Assembly: GCF_027257845.1 (NCBI RefSeq)
Contig: NZ_JAPVOT010000003.1
Coordinates: 1-64,000 of the forward strand
DNA: 64,000 bases
Origin: Alteromonas sp. BMJM2
Lineage (GTDB): Bacteria; Pseudomonadota; Gammaproteobacteria; Enterobacterales; Alteromonadaceae
Direction of reading: 5' to 3'
Shown here: piece by piece, positions 59,111 to 64,000 of the stretch
Layout of the letters: every line of letters starts with the position of its first letter
Numbering within the stretch: the stretch's first letter is position 1
Notes under the pieces: generated by a model
Databases searched by the model: none
Seen by the model: the letters and a program-made list of their open reading frames with translations, nothing else
What the model was told of the DNA's origin: nothing
Position numbers and translations under genes: made by a program

Positions 59111-60822
59111 TAGTGATTAATTACCTCTGGCACGAACTCCGCCACTTTAAACACTTCATCGAGTGACGTTTTACCTTCAGCAGCATAATCAAGCGCCATA
59201 TGAGAAAGCGGTGTGAAATCTTTGTTCGCTTTTGTGGCATCAACAAAGCCCTGGGTGTTATTTTCCCGCAGCGACTCCATCATATCTTCGTTCATTTCCA
59301 GCATTTCGAATACACCAATACGGCCTTTGTAACCAGTATGATTACAGGTGTTACAGCCTGCTCCTTTGTAAAAGGTGGCGTTTTCAAGTTCGGGCATTAA
59401 GAAGCGAACCCATGCTTGCTCTTGAACACTAGGGGCGCTGGTGGTTTTGCAATTTTCGCATATACGCCTTACTAACCGCTGAGCCACGATACCTCTTAGC
59501 GAGGTAGCAACTAGGTACGGTGCCGCTCCCATATCGATAAGACGAATAGCGCTGGTTACTGCATCATTGGTGTGCAGCGTACTTAACACCAAGTGGCCAG
59601 TAAGGGCACCTCGTAAGCCAATTTCAACGGTTTCTTGGTCGCGCATTTCACCTACCATGATAACGTCTGGGTCTTGACGTAACGTAGTCCGTAAAATAGA
59701 GGCAAAATCCAACCCTATTTTGGCATTAGTCTGTACTTGGTTTATTCGAGGCAGCCTGTATTCAATGGGGTCTTCGACAGTAATAATCTTTAAATCAGGT
59801 TTGTTCAGTTCACTTAAGGCGCCGTACAACGTCGTTGTTTTACCGGACCCCGTTGGACCTGTGACCAAAATCATCCCATGAGGGCGATGTATGGCAGCGC
59901 GAAATTTGCGCACCATTGCGTCTGGCATACCGGTTTGATCAAGGGTAAGCAACCCTGCAGATTGATCTAATAAACGCATTACTACCGATTCGCCGTTGCT
60001 CACCGGCATGGTTGAGAGCCTTACATCTATGGTGTGACCCTTTACCTTAATATTAAAACGGCCGTCCTGAGGTATACGCTTCTCTGAAATATCTAAACCT
60101 GACATCAGTTTTAAACGCAGAACGAGCGCCGACGCAATCTTCACCTGATCTAAGGTGTTCTCTTGCAGCACACCATCTACGCGCTGGCGAATGCGCAATA
60201 TATTTTCATCAGGCTCTATATGGATATCTGACGCACGCACCTGTACTGCGTCTTCAAAAATAGAATGCAGTAATTTAACCACCGTAGCGTCTGACGTATT
60301 GTCATCTAACGCAGATAGCTCGAATTTAACATCGTCTTCGTATTCCTCATGAAGCTTCTCTGCAAATGAAGCGATATCCTGCGTACGACGGTAAACCGAG
60401 TCGAATGCCTCAACAATTTGATTGTCTTGCACAATAGCCAGCTCTACAGTACGTGGCTCAAATAGCGGCATTAACTGATCAAGCCCGCCTAAATCAGTAG
60501 GATCGCTCATACCGAGCAGTACGGTTTTATCGTCTACTTCAAGTACCAGCGCGCGATACCGCCGAGCGTAGGTTTCCGGTAAAAGCTGAGCATGTTCCGG
60601 CGTAATATTGCGGTGGGAAATATCTAAAAATGGTACATTTAGCTGCTGTGCTAAAAAGCGTAATAGCTTTGGCTCGCCAATAAAATTGAGATCGATTAAT
60701 GTGTCGCCCAGTTTACGCCCTGTACTTCGCTGTGCTGACAGTGCTTGGTTAAGCTGCTCGCTTGTGATGATATTTTCATGAACAAGTAAGTCACCTAATC
60801 GCATTTTTAACCGTGGTCGCAT
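59110..60822 (-). CDS. mshE: MSHA assembly ATPase MshE with c-di-GMP-binding MshEN domain
   Basis: A 570-residue GspE/PilB-type secretion ATPase. The N-terminal MshEN domain (about 1-140) has two tandem motifs, RLGDLLVHENIITSEQLNQA… and KLGDTLIDLNFIG…, that bind c-di-GMP in Vibrio. The ATPase core carries Walker A GPTGSGKTTTLYG, Asp box, Walker B LRQDPDVIMVGEMRD and a zinc tetracysteine CENCKT…CNTCNHTG. It drives pilus extension. Both motifs carry Asn where the published MshEN consensus has the Gly after the second gap. It overlaps mshN and mshG by one base each. Confidence 0.95.
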   Translation of the reverse strand: MRPRLKMRLGDLLVHENIITSEQLNQALSAQRSTGRKLGDTLIDLNFIGEPKLLRFLAQQLNVPFLDISHRNITPEHAQLLPETYARRYRALVLEVDDKTVLLGMSDPTDLGGLDQLMPLFEPRTVELAIVQDNQIVEAFDSVYRRTQDIASFAEKLHEEYEDDVKFELSALDDNTSDATVVKLLHSIFEDAVQVRASDIHIEPDENILRIRQRVDGVLQENTLDQVKIASALVLRLKLMSGLDISEKRIPQDGRFNIKVKGHTIDVRLSTMPVSNGESVVMRLLDQSAGLLTLDQTGMPDAMVRKFRAAIHRPHGMILVTGPTGSGKTTTLYGALSELNKPDLKIITVEDPIEYRLPRINQVQTNAKIGLDFASILRTTLRQDPDVIMVGEMRDQETVEIGLRGALTGHLVLSTLHTNDAVTSAIRLIDMGAAPYLVATSLRGIVAQRLVRRICENCKTTSAPSVQEQAWVRFLMPELENATFYKGAGCNTCNHTGYKGRIGVFEMLEMNEDMMESLRENNTQGFVDATKANKDFTPLSHMALDYAAEGKTSLDEVFKVAEFVPEVINH

Positions 60823-62126
60823 TAACGTACCTCCTTTAATGCATGTAACCGCTCGATGACATACTGCTTAGATGCAGGAGAAACGCCGCCTTTGGCGAGT
60901 GCGGCTTCAAACGCCTTAATGGCCTCTCCGTTTTGCCCTAGCTGGTCATAATTAGCCCCTAAGGCCAACCACCACTTTCCATTTTGTGGCTGTAAGACCG
61001 TCATGGCAGAGAATGCTGATATCGCAACCTCTGGCTTATTGATTGCTTGAGCGGCAGTACCCATAATAATGAGATAGTCGCTGCGCTGGTCTTTTACCGC
61101 CTGTTGGTTAAATGCTTCAGGCATAACGCTTAACGCTTCTTCGAAGCGACTTTTTGCAATAAGAATTTTACCCATTAGCTCTCGCCACATTAGGTTTTGA
61201 GGCTCAATGCTCACCCCCTTAGATAAAACAGACAGCGCCATTGGAATATTATTTTGTCCGAAGTATAAAGCGGCAAGCTGCTTGCGGGCCTCATGGTTTT
61301 CAGGCTCCACCTGAAGAGCCAGTAGAAAATTCTGTTCGGCATCTTCAAACATACCAAATTGATAAGCGTTTAAACCTGCGTCTAAATGAACCGCACTCTG
61401 CTGTTTATGGGTTTTAGGCTTTATTGGGGATTTGCTATTGCCCACTACCGTGCTATTTATACCGCTAGCACTTATATTAGTATCGGTTCTATTACTATCT
61501 GCCTTGAGATAATTATCCTCTTGGCTTGTTGTAATGTCTCTAACACTCGCTGTTGCATTAGCCTTTTCCAGCTTTGCCTCTTTTCGCCTTTGTGCTTTAG
61601 TAGCGGCTTCTTTGGCATTTCTGTATTCCGCCTCATCATCAAAGACCGCTTCCCCATTTTGACTGTCTTGTGCAGCGAGGTCTTGCTCTAACTGTTCAAA
61701 TACCTGCTCAGACACTTGCTCGATGACGGGTGTAGATTGTGCTAGCAATGCCCTATCACTATCAGATAAAGGAACACTTTTCATGCCTTCACTCGGTGAC
61801 GTACCAGCGGCTGTATTTGATGATGATATGTTCCCGGCGTCGGTTGAAGAGCGATCGTTACCATCTTGACTGAATTTAGATGATGATTTGACCGTGCCAT
61901 TGACATTTTCAGAAGATAGCTCAGGAGAAGCGAGGTGTTGTGACTTCTCTTGTCTATTCCCCATGTAATCAAATGCCAACCACACTAACACCATTAAAGC
62001 GACCGTTAAGGCCAGTACTTTGCGTATAGAAAAAGACTTACGAAGCTGTACAGTGGGCGGTAAACCAAAATCACTTTCTTGATTTCTATCGTCAAGCGAC
62101 TTCAGCGTGTTGTTTAAAATACTCAT
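60822..62126 (-). CDS. mshN: MSHA biogenesis protein MshN (TPR)
   Basis: A 434-residue bitopic protein. A short cytoplasmic N terminus precedes a membrane span (about 33-50, VLALTVALMVLVWLAFDY), a long Ser/Asn/Glu-rich linker (about 55-240) and C-terminal TPR repeats (about 245-430). It resembles PilF/PilW-type scaffolds in having TPRs. The start overlaps the mshM stop as ATGA. Confidence 0.9.
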   Translation of the reverse strand: MSILNNTLKSLDDRNQESDFGLPPTVQLRKSFSIRKVLALTVALMVLVWLAFDYMGNRQEKSQHLASPELSSENVNGTVKSSSKFSQDGNDRSSTDAGNISSSNTAAGTSPSEGMKSVPLSDSDRALLAQSTPVIEQVSEQVFEQLEQDLAAQDSQNGEAVFDDEAEYRNAKEAATKAQRRKEAKLEKANATASVRDITTSQEDNYLKADSNRTDTNISASGINSTVVGNSKSPIKPKTHKQQSAVHLDAGLNAYQFGMFEDAEQNFLLALQVEPENHEARKQLAALYFGQNNIPMALSVLSKGVSIEPQNLMWRELMGKILIAKSRFEEALSVMPEAFNQQAVKDQRSDYLIIMGTAAQAINKPEVAISAFSAMTVLQPQNGKWWLALGANYDQLGQNGEAIKAFEAALAKGGVSPASKQYVIERLHALKEVR

Positions 62127-63022
62127 AAGCTACCTAGCGTCATTTGCCAAGTGCCCAGCGCTGCAACGAGCGCAAGAGAGAGAAAAAATAAACGCTTTTG
62201 AGGCAGCACCCGTCGCCTGCAGTCTTCAGTATCCAAAATAGCGCTGACCAAATGTTTATATGTTGCCGCCTTCTTTCCTTCTCCATACACAGAGAGAAGG
62301 AGTTTATGACATACAATATTCACTAATCTCGGGGTACCTGAGCTTGTAAACGCAATGAAAGGACGCAAATAACGAGGGATCAGCCCTTCATCACCGCCTG
62401 CTGTCACTAATCGGTGTCCAATGTAATAGTCTACTTCAGCGCGGGTCATTTTTCGCAGCGAGTAAGAAAAGGTTATTCTTTGGCGAATCTGCCTCACTCT
62501 TTGGTTATCAAGATTGTCATTTAATTCTGGCTGGCCAAAGAGTACGATTTGAAGCAGCTTACTTTTCTCAGTTTCTAAATTACTAAACAGTCGAAGTATT
62601 TCCAGCGAATCCCAACTTAACGCCTGTGCTTCATCAATAATAAGAATTGCCTGACGTCCTTCGGCCTTGAGGCTCAACAGCTTTTCTTCAATATTGTTGT
62701 GCAGGTTAACCCGCTCTTTCGTCTTGCCCGTTTTAATTCCCAACTCTTTAGCAAAAGCGATGCGCAATTCGTCAGGAGACAAGTACGGATTTGGCAAATA
62801 ACACGCTACAAATCGGTCTGATAAATGATTGATAAGTTTGCGGCATAATAACGTTTTTCCCGTCCCTACCTCGCCAGTCACTTTTATAAAACCTTCGGAC
62901 ATGCTTAGCGCGGTAAGGATAACTTTTAACGCTTCATTGTGCGGTGCTAGCGCACAGAAAAAATCGGTATTCGGCGTAAGCGAAAACGGCATTTCGTTGA
63001 AGTGAAAAAAGTCCTTATACAT
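62123..63022 (-). CDS. mshM: MSHA ATPase MshM (ExeA family)
   Basis: A 299-residue AAA+ ATPase of the ExeA/GspA type. It begins MYKDFFHFNEMPFSLTPN, with Walker A GEVGTGKTLLCRKL (about 44-57), Walker B ILIIDEAQALSWD and sensor motifs, and a C-terminal hydrophobic segment (about 280-296). ExeA-type proteins help insert or assemble the secretin, here MshL. I chose ATG 63022, which matches the family start; a GTG at 63040 would overlap mshL further. Confidence 0.9.
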   Translation of the reverse strand: MYKDFFHFNEMPFSLTPNTDFFCALAPHNEALKVILTALSMSEGFIKVTGEVGTGKTLLCRKLINHLSDRFVACYLPNPYLSPDELRIAFAKELGIKTGKTKERVNLHNNIEEKLLSLKAEGRQAILIIDEAQALSWDSLEILRLFSNLETEKSKLLQIVLFGQPELNDNLDNQRVRQIRQRITFSYSLRKMTRAEVDYYIGHRLVTAGGDEGLIPRYLRPFIAFTSSGTPRLVNIVCHKLLLSVYGEGKKAATYKHLVSAILDTEDCRRRVLPQKRLFFLSLALVAALGTWQMTLGSL

Positions 63023-63024
63023 AG

Positions 63025-64000
63025 CTAGTTTTGATACCACTTATCTAATAAAGACTGAGTGCGCATTCGCTGCTTCTCCCACGAATCAGGCTGCACAACG
63101 GAAGGGCGAAGAAGAATAACGAGCTCTCGCTTAGTCTGCGTTTTAGCAATATTTTTAAACATATTGCCCAACACAGGAATATCCCCTAAAAATGGCGTTT
63201 TAGACTCTTTCTCGTTGGTTACTGTTTCCATAAGACCGCCAATAACCACAATTTCGCCGTCGCGAGCTCGGATCACCGTGTCTGACTCTCTAATATTACT
63301 TTGTGCCAGGGGCAGCTGAATTTGCTGGTCGCCTACTTGGATAACTTTCGTTTGTTCTGCCGTCTCTGTTACCGAGGGGTGAACATGTAAAATAACCGAA
63401 CCGCTTTTATCTATTTGCGGTGTAACGTCTAACGCAATACCTGAAAAGAACGGGGTAAGTTCGATGTCGTTTTCATTTTGCGTCCCGGTAGCGTTTAAGT
63501 CTTCACTGGTAGACACATCGGTAACAAAATACTCATCTTGCCCCACCTTAATAACGGCCTTTTGATTATTGGTTACCGTCACCCTGGGGTTACTGAGCAT
63601 TTGCACGTCACCCTGGGTTTGCAGCATATTAATCACGCCGTCGAAGTCGCCGCGAGCAATACGCAGGGTAGATACACCGCCGATGTCAGTAGAAATACTA
63701 TTACCAATACCATTTACTGCATTAATGGCTGGGTTTATGCCCGCCGCGGTATTTGCAGCAAAATTTGTGGCAACGCTGCCGCCACTAAGACCAAAATTGA
63801 GGCTGCCTGTTAGGCCGCTCGCGATACGATCCCATCGCACGCCCTGCTGATAACCATCGTTAAGGGTAACTTCAATAATTCTTGCCTCTAGCACAACCTG
63901 TCGCTGCAGACTTTCTTGGCTTTGCATTAGGAAATCTTTGACCACCGCAATCTCGCTAGGCAACGCTTTGATAGTGACCAACCCAGCTTGAGGAGACACC
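63025..64000 (-). CDS. mshL: MSHA outer-membrane secretin MshL (3' part, truncated by window edge)
   Basis: The last 324 residues or so of a secretin, running off the right end of the window. The conserved secretin core is present: VQMLSNPRVTVTNNQKAVIKVG, the ALDVTPQIDKSGSVILHVHP block and the closing QTKRELVILLRPSVV (each quoted in part). It forms the outer-membrane gate for the MSHA pilus. The N-terminal part and start codon are outside the window. Confidence 0.93.
   Translation of the reverse strand, partial: VSPQAGLVTIKALPSEIAVVKDFLMQSQESLQRQVVLEARIIEVTLNDGYQQGVRWDRIASGLTGSLNFGLSGGSVATNFAANTAAGINPAINAVNGIGNSISTDIGGVSTLRIARGDFDGVINMLQTQGDVQMLSNPRVTVTNNQKAVIKVGQDEYFVTDVSTSEDLNATGTQNENDIELTPFFSGIALDVTPQIDKSGSVILHVHPSVTETAEQTKVIQVGDQQIQLPLAQSNIRESDTVIRARDGEIVVIGGLMETVTNEKESKTPFLGDIPVLGNMFKNIAKTQTKRELVILLRPSVVQPDSWEKQRMRTQSLLDKWYQN

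Overview
The window looks like a chromosomal segment of a marine gammaproteobacterium of the Alteromonas type. The evidence is a complete mannose-sensitive haemagglutinin (MSHA) type IV pilus locus joined to mreBCD-maf-rng-yhdP-tldD, a clear ArcA, YggX/MutY, PmbA/YjgA, and a DUF3392 protein. Base composition is moderate and coding density is high. I see no insertion sequence, prophage, integrase or CRISPR array. The genus is inferred from gene content and protein style, not from a database search.

Layout, left to right. Positions 1-340 hold the leader and tandem promoters of an rRNA operon that reads leftwards out of the window. Next come an iron-type alcohol dehydrogenase, a DUF3392 membrane protein, and a 1288-residue hybrid sensor kinase/response regulator with an AraC output domain. 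A 53-residue peptide gene with a double-glycine-type leader is divergent from the kinase and is the most unusual item in the window. Two HAD phosphatase-like genes, an EamA transporter, a TPR protein with a degenerate GGDEF domain and a small secreted protein follow.

Positions 11.3-23.3 kb are a leftward chemotaxis cluster: a membrane MCP-like protein, cheY, cheA, cheW, two soluble multi-PAS receptors, cheR, cheD and cheB. It has no flagellar genes and no cheZ. Both PAS receptors end in a CheR-docking type pentapeptide. CheA lacks a recognisable P2 domain and carries a duplicated GFGFF motif in its linker. At 23.6-24.0 kb lies tRNA-Phe, followed downstream by two tandem copies of its 3' end plus terminator.

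Positions 24.1-32.6 kb hold housekeeping and regulatory genes: yggX-mutY (leftward), then rightward an alpha/beta hydrolase, trmB-rsmC, glgA, an orphan-like histidine kinase and arcA. A lacZ/AraC divergent pair follows (32.7-36.9 kb). Next are pmbA, yjgA, and a long leftward series tldD, nitrilase, yhdP, rng, maf, mreD, mreC, mreB, with many start/stop overlaps.

The right end (50.3-64.0 kb) is the MSHA pilus operon in the order mshL(partial)-M-N-E-G-F-B-A-C-D-O-P-Q, all leftward and mostly translationally coupled. The MshE ATPase keeps both c-di-GMP-binding MshEN motifs. The window therefore combines surface motility/attachment (MSHA), signal-directed behaviour (chemotaxis, ArcA, hybrid kinases) and cell-shape genes.
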